DNA of 64,000 nt, taken from the NCBI RefSeq assembly GCF_028769735.1, contig NC_088172.1, positions 36,081,897 to 36,145,896 on the forward strand, given 5' to 3'. The notes beneath the pieces were generated by a model. That model saw only the letters and a program-made list of their open reading frames with translations. It made no database searches and was not told where the DNA came from. Source of the DNA: Zonotrichia leucophrys gambelii (Eukaryota > Chordata > Aves > Passeriformes > Passerellidae). Each line of letters starts with the position of its first letter. Positions within the stretch are counted from its first letter, which is position 1. A program made the position numbers and the translations under genes. Shown in pieces: positions 20,851 to 32,721 of this stretch.

Positions 20851-23203
20851 GGGATAGTTATGTGGGAAGTAATTTTAATCTTTTAAAAATAAGCCAAAGA
20901 TGAAAAGTGTCTTCCGTGAGAGGATTTTGAGTTTCTTAAAAGCCTTTCTCAATAATTAGCAAACCTATTTCTAAAGAGTTCGTCTGACTAACTTTGGGAA
21001 CAAGAGAAACAATAGTGTTAACTTGTGTAAGTTTGTAGCAGGAATGGTATTAACCTGTGTAAATTTTTAGCACGTTTTGTGCTGTGTTTCTCACAGGAGT
21101 GAAAAGAGGCGGATTAGGAGACTGGGATGGTTTAGGGTGTAAATTAAAGCTAACATAGCAAGTCTGAATTATTTTGTAGTGAGCCAGATTCCCTCCTCTT
21201 AACATATAGCTCCTGGTTGTTGCAAAAGCCCCCTGAGCTGAGATAAAGGAGGTGCATGCACAGAACAAATTATATTCTGAGCCTGTGCTCTCTTAAACTG
21301 CAAGAAAAAGTCTAATTTAATAATATCTTCTGAATCTAAAAATGTTGATAGCACTTGTTTGGAGTTGTACACAGCAGGTAAATACCCAGCACTTTCAAAG
21401 TCTGGAGTCCCATGTAAGTTTTATAACTTTATAGCTGCACTAGTTGATTTAAAATTATATTTCTGCTTCTGTTCTTTCGGGATGTGCATGTGGACCTGAG
21501 AAAACAACAGAATTCATTTTGCAGCTTCAGCAGGGCTAGTCAGTTTGCTTGGGAGTGCCCAGTGAGGGCCACTTTTCTTTTAGGATATTGGTTCTAATTT
21601 TGGGTCTTAGTGTGAATAACTAGCCTGGCATACTCTTTAGGGGTGTTTTGCAAAACTCTTGTAGTGGATAAGAGCTGCCAATTATAGTTTGCTGATGAAA
21701 AAGAGACATTTGCAAGGGTTGAACCTCACTGGACTTGGGTTTCAACACATCCCAGCACTGCTGCTCACTGCCTAGGAGTGCATGTGTCTGTGTGCTGTGG
21801 GAAATTTGTATTAGAAAGGAGGAGCTTGTGGTGGAGGGTGGGGGAAAGAATATGTACGGTGCTGGAAGTCTTAATGTGAATTGAAGGGGGCTGGCTTGCC
21901 TGTGATTCAGTCTCCTTTGGGGGCACATCAGTCCTGGGGGCTCCCATTCAAGGCAGATCTGCCTCTGAATGGAAAGGACTGAGGCATTTCCCTGTTTCTG
22001 GTGTGCTTTTATGCTTTTCTTGGCACTGGGCTTTCTCTGTGCTCCTGCTTGCAAGCAAGTTGATTCAGAAGGGGTGCATGGACTAGGCATGATGGGAGCA
22101 AAAGCTGCAGTGGGGAAAGGAGCTGTCTTTCTGAAATGTAGATAAAGTTTTCCCAGCCAGGCCAAATTGCCAAGCATTAAAATGTGTCCAGGTGTCCCAG
22201 GGCAAGGGTGCTTTACATCGTGTTTGTACAACATAGCTGCAACAGTGGAAGGAAATTAGATAGGCTTCAGTGGTGCTGGCAGGGGGACCAGATGCTGTTC
22301 TTTTAAAAAATGGATAAGAAAGTTGCTGATAACAAAATAATGTTTTCTGTAGCATCCAAGTGAACTATCATGCTTTGGGAGAAGAGGGGTGGCTTGTATC
22401 CCTGCATATGTGTGTGGCAAGGGTCTGTAATCCCCACAGCACAACCTCCCATGAGTTTCCATAGCTGTTGAAACCTTCTGCCAGGTCCAACCTATGTTTC
22501 CTGATAGCAGGCTTGGCAAATGTCCCCAGTCTTGTTGGACTGACTGTACCTTGCAGGACAGGAAACATGATTTGCTGCAGGAAAGGGCTGTACCCAGTGT
22601 GTAGCAGCTCAAATGTAGTTTTGTAAGCTCAGGAGCTGAGCACCCACAAGATGATAAGGGGTAGGGAAAGGTACAGCATTTCCCAAATCACACCTTATGC
22701 TTTCCCAGCACATTTGCACTCCCTGCAATGCATGAGGGTTTGCACTGTGTGCCTCTCTGAAGGAGCAGCAGCCCAGGGAACTCTTCCTACCTGATAGAGA
22801 ATCTTGTTTGTCACTCTTATCCCTGTAAGTGAATTGTCAGCTAGCTTAAGGAATGGAAGGAGGACATCCTTCTAATATTATTTGACTGTAATTATTTCTG
22901 TCCTTTTATACCCTTTTCTGTACTTCAGCATGTTCTGAATTCTTCTCTGGCATGACTGGAATTGAACAGGTGAAAATCTTTGGGGGCAACTTACAGCTTT
23001 ACTGTATGCCATCCCACCTAGAGGTGGATGGCATCCAAAACATAAATTGTCTGCCCCCCAGGGAGATGAGTGGATTTGTATTGGTATTACTGCAGAGGAA
23101 TGTAAGGCTTGCTGTGATCCCACAGAGGTTTCTGCAGCAGTTGGTGCTGCAGGGAGATGACACAGCTCTTTGGGATGTAAAGGCTTTTCCAGCTTGCAAA
23201 TGA
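20664..23203 (+). CDS. Candidate two-exon gene for a small secreted protein (speculative)
   Basis: Exon 1, 20664-20763: ATG with A at -3, then 33 codons plus one base, ending CAG|GTAGGG. Exon 2, 22929-23203: preceded by a long pyrimidine tract ending TTTTCTGTACTTCAG, beginning with two bases that complete the split codon, then 90 codons to TGA. The joined frame is 124 aa. Residues 12-25 (FLLGLMCLTAFSNF) form a hydrophobic core like a signal peptide, with AFS|N as a possible cleavage site. The predicted mature part has four Cys (in SACSEFF, QLYCMPS, NINCLPP and FPACK). I recognise no family. Against it: exon 2 is also stop-poor on the minus strand (two frames above 100 codons), an 83-codon frame can arise by chance, and no poly(A) signal lies close behind. 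A transcribed non-coding RNA or pure coincidence remain possible. Confidence 0.22.
20904..22928. other. Interval between the two candidate exons; no other gene recognised
   Basis: It contains a 204-codon minus-strand open frame (22234-21620), Pro/Ser/Gln-rich without a domain I can name, partly overlapped by two further minus-strand frames (22355-22083 and 22612-22256). No repeat family recognised. Confidence 0.5.
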
Positions 23204-26200
23204 ATAGCACTACTGTCCAGAGACAGCAGCTGATGCTCTTTGGGGAAGAATGGGGGTTTAAAACTCAGTCCTGTAGACCTTGTATAGCTGCAAAACCTCT
23301 CTGGCTTCTCAGCTTGGTTTGACCCAGCATTACCAAGGAGGTGCTGCTGTTTGTAATAGGCCATGGCTGTGTGGTGGGGGCCAGAGTTTGTGGGTTCAGC
23401 CCTGGAGGGAGAAGCTCAGGGACAACCAGTCTTGAGCTCTAATCAGATCATAAGTCAGCAGCACTGACCTGACTCTCATGCTGCAGCTCTGCAATAGGGC
23501 TGGGTAAAAGACTCACCAAGGACTTCAAACCCAACCACATCCCACTGCTCCCAGTACTCTCCACTGGCTGGGTCTTCAAGGGATGTGTCTCTCAGCTGCA
23601 GGAGGATTTGATTTTCATGTAGGTCATGGCAAGGCACACCCTGAGAAGGTGCCCAGAGATGTGGCTAACTGAGTCTCAGCTCTCACAAGAGGGCACAAGC
23701 AGGGCTGGTGGGGAATTCTTACCCCTGAGCACACAGCACACTCCATCCCTCCTGTTTGAACAGCTCAAATGCCACAATGTGAACATGAGCAGTGCGTGTC
23801 CTGCTGGGGACTGGTGCAATCTGAGATGTAAGAATTCAAATTCCTTTTAAGTGAAGTATTTGAACTATGTGAAGAGTTTTGAAGTTGTTTTCTTTAATAG
23901 TTCTTTAAACATTGATGTTTGTAGCAGGGTGTGGGGGTAGGAAGCAGATCCTGAGGGAGAAAGTGGACTTATCAGGCACTTTGCAGCCACTTCTTAAGAT
24001 GACCTGGACTTTTTCTCTGTGGCTGCTTGTAGAATCAACTCTTGGTTTAATCTCATTCTGTGATCTGTTCTTGTGCTCAGGACTGTTTGAAGACTTAGAA
24101 CCTGCTGTCTTGATGTGTCACTTTCCTCTAATGTTAAAGGTGATACTTGAGGACTGTGATGAGTTGTGGGGTAAGAATCTGGTCTTTTCAATCTCAGTAC
24201 ATTAACCATAAAGCTCTAGTGCTAATCTCTGCAGCAGCAATGAATTCTCCAAAATCCTTGCTGTTTGATAAAACTTGACCTTTGTTTTAGTCCCTTTCTA
24301 ATTTTAGTGAGAGTCTAAGAGCAATGCCCTTGGCCCTGCCAGGGGAAGCTGTGCCATAGCTCCTCTGCATGGGCTCTGGGAAGCAGTGATCCATGTGCTG
24401 TGTACAGGCCTTGCTCCTCAGAGGGGCAAGGTTAATGAAAATGGGGCCGAAAGTAGGCTTTGGTGCTAACTTTGAATGCAGGCATTGAAAGCTTAGTCAA
24501 CAGCTATTGCTCATATCCTGTGTGCTCTCTCTACTCAGCCACGATGTTCCTTTCTCTGAAGCTGTCATGCAAACACATGTTGAAGTTTGCTCTGCCCACA
24601 GCTGCCAATATGACCATTTAACTTCCAGCTGCATACCTGCAAGGAATTAAACTTGTGTTGTTATGCCATGCTCTGATTCTCCTCAAGGATTTTCCTGTTT
24701 ATTAGCTGATTTCAGGCATGTTGGGCAGAAGGATGGTGGCATCAGATCTGTAGGATTACCACAAGTTTCATGTTAATGGAGACAGGTCCCTCCATACTGC
24801 AGAAAGGGTTGTGAACTCAAGCATTTACAGACATCAGAGAATCCACTGCAAGCACCTAAGCCAAAAACTTAGGTTTCTAGGCATGGAAACAGCTTGGCTG
24901 GGAGCTAGTGCCTTTTTTGACACAGGAAAACCCAGCTAAAAGAAAAACCAGCCCTGGTAGTGCTGCTCCCCTTGGGTCTGCTTTAATGTTTATGTTCTTT
25001 GCATTAGATTTTGGCACAAGCTGAATGTGAGCAGCACTGTGCTTAAGGGAGCTGATGTGGCATGGAGCCAGATGAACACAGGTAACTCCCATCCACACCC
25101 TGCAGGTGAGCCCTGGGTAGCTTTTGGAACCTCTCCCTGGAGGCTCATTTTGGTTTTGAAAGCATAAAGATTTTTGTTGCTGTTGTTATTATTGTTGGTG
25201 GTGGCGATTGGTTGGTTTTTTTTTTTTTCCTCTTTTCCCCAAGAATATCAGGTTTCAAGTGAAAGCTGCTCTTGCCACCTCCCTGCTAATTGGCTCAGTG
25301 TGTTTGTTTGAGTGATGAGGGCTGGAGTTGGGGAGGGGAAAGGCACTTCTCCCTGATTGCATTTAATCAGTCCATAATAAAGGCAATTTGTTTGACAACT
25401 CCATTCACCAAATTATCATCAAAATCTACATGCTAACAGCTTCTGAATGCCTAATAGCCCTGAATGGGTCCATGGTGTCAAGGGGGATCCAGGATTTCCA
25501 TGTGTTGAAGGTTTCAGGCTGTAAAAGAGGGAATTTTCAAGAGAAAGGTAGATATAGCACCACACTGGAAAATAAATTGTAACTCAGTAATGAAGGTTGA
25601 ATTTTTGACCTTAGGGGCAAACAGACATGCTTTAGGCTTTGGTTAAAGCCTGGGCCATGTCCAGGCCACCTCCATATTTTGTCTTGGGGAAGGGCTCTGA
25701 ATGATGAGGTAGGATGGACCTCAGTTTGCTGCTTAGAGAGGTCCCTGCCCCAGGTGATCTTTTCCTCCTCAGCTGGAGGCTGAATGTGCTACTCCATCCA
25801 TCCCAGCTGCCTGGGCTGCAGTTTGGTTTACTGAGGGCAAACTGCCCATGCTGGGGTACAGAAATTCTCCTTTGCAGAGCTGACAAAATCCAAAACCTCA
25901 TCAAAGCTGCTTTAAAACCACTTGGCCTCTTCTGATAACGTTCTGGAGATGTGGCTGCATGGGGTGGGAGCTGAAGGGGGTGGCTGTGTCTGGGAGCCAT
26001 GGCTGAGGGGTCCTCACAGGAGGAAGCTGCAGCTGGGGTTTGTGTCACATGTGTCTGTTCGACTCTGTGGAAAAGAGTCTAAAGACCTCAGAGAGCTGGG
26101 AGGTGTTGGAGGAGGAAATCAGTAGGAGTTTGGGTGGGTATCCAGTGCCAGATCTGCTACTCTTGGGAGAGCAGGAAAAGAATCATCACAGAGGCTGGGG

Positions 26201-27063
26201 CTATTTTGGTGCCTGAGAGAGTTGTTCTGGTTTATCAGCAGCGATGCAGCTTCATGGTATCAACAAAGCCATGTTACCCATACCAAATACCATTTTAAGC
26301 AAAGATGCAGGTTTCTGTCCACCTCTGTATGGAGGCATGCTCCAGAAAACACTGTGGGTTTCCCAACAGTTGTGATGAAAATGCTGTGAGGGGAGACTCT
26401 GTGCCTGCTGACTGTAAAAATATTCAGCATTTACTTTTACTGACAGCTGAGGGGAGCAAATTGAGCTGCAGGATGACAAACACGTGCTTCCAATTCCTTG
26501 TGTTTGTGGTCCTGGGCAGTCACCAGGGGCACTGCTGTTACTGCTGCAAAAACACAGCTGCTGGCTGGTGTTTGTGGAGCCGGGGAAAGGAGACACAGTC
26601 TGGGAGGGATGGATGGGGCTGCTGTGGGTGCCAGGATGTCTCATGATTGGAAATCCTCTGGTTTGGCCATCAGAGCTGCCAGCAGGAGCCAAGGGACCTC
26701 AGGGACCCCAACATCTGGGTGATGACTGGACTGGCAGTATTTATATTGTATCTACCAATTGCAGGAGCCCAGAAAATGATGAAGACTTTTGTTAGTACCA
26801 GGAAGACTTTATTTAATTAGTAGTAACAAAAAAAGAAAAAAAAGAATCTGCTGTGGTAGTTTTAATAACTTCAAAGTATCCCAGTATCCCACTAGATGCA
26901 CAGACAATTTGAGGAAATGGTCCTTGCAGCATTCTTCCTATGTCTCTGTTATCAGGGATACAAATGCTGCAGAATTAAAGAAAGCAATTGTTTATATCCT
27001 CAGGTAAAAATTTTCCCTGACTTAAGGCACTGTGAAAGCAGATTTTATATGCCACAAATTTTA
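23204..27063. other. Intergenic DNA, no gene seen
   Basis: Only short frames in unsupported contexts. T-rich low complexity lies at 25,170-25,240. I could not place the EVA1A coding exon here. Confidence 0.55.
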
Positions 27064-27090
27064 TATTTTTAGTTTGGTCAACTAAAAATA
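27064..27090. repeat. Perfect 11-bp inverted repeat with 5-base loop
   Basis: The arms TATTTTTAGTT (27064-27074) and AACTAAAAATA (27080-27090) are exact reverse complements around TGGTC. The following 50 bases are A/T runs. No gene end is seen beside it, so it is not assigned a function. Confidence 0.85.
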
Positions 27091-29977
27091 AAAAAGTGAA
27101 AATTTTGACTTATTATTTTTTCAACTGAGATACTTAGAAGCTAAACTCACAATTTCATCTGGGGGTGGGGAGAATAAGCTCAGTCTCTGCAGGAGGAGAA
27201 AAACTGTGTATTTACACTTGGCACTGTGCTGATCCTTTGTTGATGCTAATTTAAACACAGCCTGATCTCCCAAAGTGCTCAGTGTTCAGAGCTGAAGATT
27301 GGCCTGGGCTGTGTTTAGGTGGGTGTGCAGTGATTTAGTTGGCCAACACAGGGCTGTTTACATGTCTTATTTGAGATTGGCTGCTTGTGCTTGGCATGTT
27401 TGTGCAGGTAGAGATTGAACTTTCTGTTTTCTGTTCCAAAATAGCAATCCCAATCCCCGGGGGTGGGGGGATGGACCATTTAAAGCAACTGCCCATTTTG
27501 TTTTGGTTTTTTGTGCTCTTGTAATTTCTTTATACAGGTACCCAAGAGTTTCACAGATTGTGTCCCTTGAAAGGTGTGTGACTGCCTGCAGGAACAGAGC
27601 CAATGTGTCCCTCAAAGTGGTTGAGAGGATTTTTGGTCAGGATGGTTTGGTACAATACTACAAGGTTCCTTCTGTCCTTGCCAGTGCTGTGCCTCATTGA
27701 TCCAGCATTGCTGCTCTCTGGGATTTTTGTGCTCTTTCAAAAGGCAGCCACAGGCCAAAATCTGCTCAGCTGTGAGGCAGCTTTGCTGGCTTGCCAAAAG
27801 CTGTACAGAATGAACAGAACCACAGAAATAAATCCCAACTCATCTTCTTGCAGATTAAAACTAGTGTAGGAGTAATAATTAGGAACGTGCTTAAGAGAGC
27901 TGCTTGGGTTACCTGTTATTATTATTTATTTACTTTGCTGCTTCTTTTGCCCGAGGATGGATGGTGAATTGTGACTCTTTCAGCCTGGGTTTGGGCTAAT
28001 CCAAATGTGCCTGGCTCAGCTCACTAACTGAGGGTATGAACTCATTTGTAGTAATTAAAACTGTGAATGTCTCCTCTTTCAGTGTGTGCAGTGCCTGGCT
28101 GCCTGGAGCTCAGTGTGTGTCTTCTCACATCAGAGAGACAATGATGAGTTGGTAGTTCTGGGTTGCACAGGAAAATAAATCTTGGCTGAGACTTTTCAGA
28201 TATGCTCTGTGCTCTTGAATTGTGGTGTCAGTGTTGATGGGGTTCCTTTGGATGCTGAGGCTTGCTGTTCAATAATCCCTCTTGGATCCATCTGGATCCT
28301 TGCATGAAGATGGAGCAGTGTGTGTGTGAGCTGCAGTTTGGCCAAACCCTCTGAGAGCTCAGGTGTCAGAAGTGTGTTTGAATGAACAGATGCATGTAGG
28401 TGCTGCTGAGGAATTTGCAGTAGATGTTGTCCAAGCACTTTAGTTGTGGCAGGCAGTGGAGCTCACATCCAGCTGTTGGTAAAGTATCTCACATTCTTAA
28501 CAAAGAGGAAGAAAGATTTAAAAATACATTTTCTTTTTTAATGTTGTATTTAGAGAAGAAGGCCTAGAGACCTAGAGGAGATTCCTCAGCCATTTACAAT
28601 CAAAAAACTTCACTGTGTACTTTTGTGCACCAACTTTTGACCTGATATCAGTACACTGTTTGCCAGAAGAGGGATTTTTTCACTCCCCCAGCAGCCCATA
28701 CAAGAATCAGAATGCTCAGGGTGTGAGAGGGAGCTGACTTCAGGTGAGATAGACAAAATCCTTGACAAACTGGGTACCTGATGGTGCTGCTTGTCAAGAA
28801 GGGGCCATTCAGACCACCTACTCTGAGACCCCCAGTGTGCTTGTTTTATTTTATTTTCATCTGCTATCAGATGCCTGTGGTTTTGCTGCTGTGATATTAT
28901 CAACATGTCTTGTATCAGCCTCAAGGGTTTAAAGTGGGCTTTTACTCCCATTAATAAATATGGAAACAAACATAGCAGTGTGGGGATTTTCTGCTAATGT
29001 TTCCTCTGTGATTTCTGTATCATACTGTGGGCTGGTGTTGAAATTAAGGGTGCTCTACAGCAGGTGCAATTCCTGACATTAATTTCCCATGTTTGCTGTA
29101 TTATGCAAAGGCTTTTGGCTCACACGCTCTTCCTAAAAGTTGTGTTGGGCCAAGAGTGCAGAGACTTGGTGCAATTAAAGTGATAGGTGGTAACTTGAGC
29201 TCCTGTGGCTGGGTTATGGATTATTGTTTTGGGCCTCAGTCTTTGGGAAATCTCCTCTCTGTGGTCTGTGTGGGGCCTGTAAATGCAGTGCTGCTGTGGC
29301 CCAGTGTGCCCACAGGATGCTATGGGACAAAATTCTGCTGTTTGGTTTGGAAAATGTTTAACTTTTGTGTGAAACATTTGAATAACAGTATTATTATTCA
29401 ATCAAACATTTGGAAGTTAAGAAATGTTAAAATTAAGGTAGTCTTAACTGCTTGAGTCCAGCCCTTTGAGTGTTTATTTACTCTTTAATGAGAACATTCT
29501 TTTTCTCTAATTCCTTGGGATTCCTATGTTGTCCAGGGCACAGAACAGTGGCCTTAAAATTGCTTTCTTTTTTCTTCTGTTCTTTATAGCCCTGGGGCCT
29601 TATTTCCTGTATGTTTAATGGTATTTAAATCCTATTATGTTATTTAAACCCTATTCTGCTTGTTGTGAGGGATGTACTTACAGGGATGTACTTACCCTTC
29701 TGGAAGGAGTCTGGAATGTTACATGCATTGCACAGATAAGGATCCAAGGCAGAGAGATTGGCATCAGGAGCTCAAACTGCCCAATATTTCAGAGATTCTT
29801 TAGTATCCACCTTCTTCTCCAGGAGCAGGCCCTTATCTATTCTCTTAAGCTGTGGTAAGCAGGAAGAAATGTACTCAGTACACAGTTCCTTCTCCAATAT
29901 TATATTATCTGTGTGCAAATGGACTGCACAGGTTAAAATGGACATTTCAGTTGCAAAGTCAAGTGCACAGAACTGAG
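27091..29977. other. Intergenic DNA, no gene seen
   Basis: Includes a 14-bp tandem copy near 29,667-29,695 (GGGATGTACTTACA then GGGATGTACTTACC). No exon, RNA gene or repeat family is otherwise recognised. Confidence 0.55.
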
Positions 29978-30509
29978 TGTTGTGGGTTAACCCCTGTAGG
30001 CAGCCAAGCACTGCCCAGCTGCTTGCTTGCCTCCCCTTCCTACCTCCAAGTAGGACAGGGGAAGAGGGAGGGAAGACTAAAAGCAAGAAAACTCATGGAA
30101 TGACATAAAAATAGTGAAAGAGAAGTGGATGAAATAAAAAAAAAAGCAAAATAAGTGATGCAAAGGCGTCACCACTGCTTCCCACACCCAGGCTGATGCT
30201 CAGTCAGTTTCTAAGCTGATTTATGCCACTCCACTCTGTTTTATTGCTGAACATGACACTACACGGCATGGGAGATCTCTTTGCTTGGCTGGGGTCACCT
30301 GCCTGGCTGTATCCCTCTCAAAATCTTGTGCACCCTATAATCTATTTGCTGGGAGGGCAGAGTGAGGGACAGACAAGGTGCTGATGCAGTGCAAAAGCTC
30401 TTCAGCAATAGCTAAAACATTATCAGTAATGTTTTGGCTGTGGATTCAAAGCACAGCACTGTATAAACTGCTACAAAAAATTAACTCCATCACAGCCAGA
30501 CACAGTACA
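29978..30509 (+). mobile_element. Solo LTR of an avian endogenous retrovirus
   Basis: A 532-bp element begins TGTTGTGGGTTAACCCCTG and ends GACACAGTACA. Near-identical 5-bp flanks (CTGAG at 29973-29977, CTAAG at 30510-30514) look like a target-site duplication with one mutation. The body has the features of a widespread bird LTR: GCTGCTTGCTTGCCTCCCC near the 5' end, the A-rich centre (ATGAAATAAAAAAAAAAGC), then GGTCACCTGCCTGGCTGTAT, and near the 3' end GCACAGCACTGTATAAACTG and TTAACTCCATCACAGCC. No internal retroviral genes are present. Orientation and family follow my memory of the consensus. Confidence 0.8.
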
Positions 30510-30514
30510 CTAAG

Positions 30515-31184
30515 GAAAGGGCAACATTTCACCTGTATTTTATGTGTAATATGAGCTAGAGGTTGATATTATAGGAAACCTTCAGCTGGCAGATATGATC
30601 TGAGCCATAAAGTGCAGTTGTGAGAAGGGTTTTGTTTTGCATAGTTTTGGTTGTGGTTTCTTTTTTTTCTTTTCCTCTTTTTTTTTTTTTTAATTGTTTT
30701 TCCCTAGAGCAGTCATCCTTTGAGAGTACTTTTAGGATGAGATAAGAGTTCTTAAAATTGAATTACAAATTTGGGGTCAGTCCTTGAAACACATTCTAAA
30801 AGATCTTTTAAAATGAGTTTTGAAGGCATTTCCCCCTCCAATTTTCTTTTTTTTTTTTTTTGCTTGCTTCTGTTCCTGCATAAAAGAAGAAAAAAAAGTT
30901 TGTGTGTCTATTCAAAGGCACAAATAAAGATCCTGCAGTGCAAGTGATATTGCTAAAAATAGACCCTCTGGGATTTGTTGAGTTTATTTCCCTCTGGATT
31001 TTTATTGTGTGGGTAACCCCTTGGAAACAGAGGTTGTTGATCTGACTGTTTCCAAAGCATGCCCCTCTCTTCATGTATCCTTTGTGCAGGGGCCACTTCT
31101 GTTGTGTTAACACCCTTTGCTTCCTGGTTTATGTGCTCATCTGAATTCCAGCTGAAAGAGGTTCCAGCCTTGTAAAAGTGAGTG
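30515..31184. other. Low-complexity-rich intergenic DNA
   Basis: Pyrimidine/T tracts at 30,660-30,695 and 30,840-30,862 and A-rich DNA at 30,885-30,900. No gene seen. Confidence 0.6.
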
Positions 31185-31220
31185 CGGCGATGCCGCGGCT
31201 CGCGGTGGTGCCGGAGCGCG
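31185..31220. promoter_or_regulatory. Micro CpG cluster: nine CpGs in 36 bp
   Basis: CpGs fall at 31185, 31188, 31194, 31196, 31201, 31203, 31212, 31217 and 31219, with almost none for hundreds of bases either side. GGAGCGCGCAC resembles an NRF1-type site. It could be a small unmethylated promoter or enhancer, or a fragment of a GC-rich sequence. It lies at the start of an 89-codon frame (31182-31451) with a hydrophobic run (WLLFAIMCFVLAAVW), but that frame has no ATG at its beginning and no other support. Confidence 0.35.
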
Positions 31221-32646
31221 CACATCTGTGACCCACGTTGTGCTCACATGCTCCGGCATTGTTGGCCTCACAATAAAGGAGGGAGCTGGGGTTTTGTTCA
31301 GCCAAACAACTTGGATGGAATGGGTTGTATGGGAAAAAGAATAGATGAAGCTTGGCTGTTATTTGCCATAATGTGCTTTGTTTTAGCTGCGGTGTGGGGG
31401 ATGCAGCACTCCCAGAAGAGGATGGCCTCTATAGCAGCCAAGGGGAGCTGATGGGTTGGAGAGGGTTGCAGAGAGATGTTCAGCAAGAGTGGGTGAAACA
31501 TTTTTCTGATGTGGATTTGCTTGTCTTTAGCTGACAGCCCCAGGCTTTCACTTTGGCTTTACTACAGGAGGAGAAACTCTGCTGTACCAATAAGTTGGAC
31601 TATAAAAGTGTTTGGTGCCATTTGCCCTGGGTTTGGTGCAGAGTTACTGTGCATAGATAGTAGTGCATTTGGCAATGGTACAGCCCAGGGGCTGGACTGT
31701 AAAGGTCTATCAGCAGCTGCAGGAAACTGAATGCTTGGTGTCAGCCAATCCATTTTTCTTGCTGGATAAATGAAAATCTCTTTATCTCTCTTTTCATAAA
31801 CATTGTCCCTATAATTGGAGGGCAAGGTTCAAGTTCAAACTGATAAGATTATTTTGCTTCCCTAAACTCTGTGACAATGGTCCCCTTGGCAAATTAAGCC
31901 ATGGATCTCCTTTTGCTCTAATGGGAACCAATCTCATTAGAAATAGAGCTGGATTAGTGATGAGTCCAACCTCCCATACAGATACACATTCTGACCTCAG
32001 CAGGCCTGAAGTGCCTTTTGTTCACTCAGCCTCCTGTGTATTTTCCCAGCGCTCCTGCATCTGTGTGATGGAGCTGAGGATGATTATTTCTGCTCAAGCA
32101 AGGCCTGCTGAGGGTGGAAAACAAGCTGATTGGTCAGTACGGTATCAGAACAGGAATGATAAGGTGTTTTTAAAATGTTTATCTTGATTTAAGTCATTGG
32201 AGTACAAGACTGATTAAGTAGCCTGTTGCAGGATATTGAAGATTAAAGGCCAATTGTCACTGCTTTGACCTGTGAGGAAGATGATCCTTTTCTGCCTCTC
32301 AGCACTGCTGTCATCTACCCATCAGAAAATCTGTATCTATTCACACCAGCCTCCCCAACATCTGACCACAGGAAACTCTTTTTTGGGGACAAAGAAAGAC
32401 AAACCTTTTCACCTCTGACCTGTGTTTGTTCTGTCTGTCCTTCTTCATGCCAGTTTTGGCTCCTGAGGGGCTGTTTGCAGCCATGTCCCAGCTGCTTTAT
32501 CAAGCAGGTGGGACTGAGTCCTGAGCTTGCTCTGGACACTAGTGCCAGCAAGAAAGCAGCATGGCTGTGCCTATAGCAGCCTCCTGGGCAGATGTTGTGG
32601 CTCAGGAGCAGTGCTGAGCTCTGGGGGTGCTCTCTTGGGATCCACC
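31221..32646. other. Intergenic DNA, no gene seen
   Basis: No recognised repeat or exon. Confidence 0.55.
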
Positions 32647-32665
32647 CTATCTATCTATCTGTCTG

Positions 32666-32721
<56 letters not shown>
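32647..32721. repeat. (CTAT)n tetranucleotide microsatellite
   Basis: About 18 CTAT units with a short CTGT interruption (GTCTGTCT) near the left end. The long uninterrupted right part should be length-polymorphic. Confidence 0.98.

Noticed and set aside
20664..23203. EVA1A coding sequence as explanation of the candidate exons
   Set aside because: The predicted residues do not resemble the EVA1A membrane protein. I also looked through 7-64 kb and found no stretch like its transmembrane or C-terminal region.
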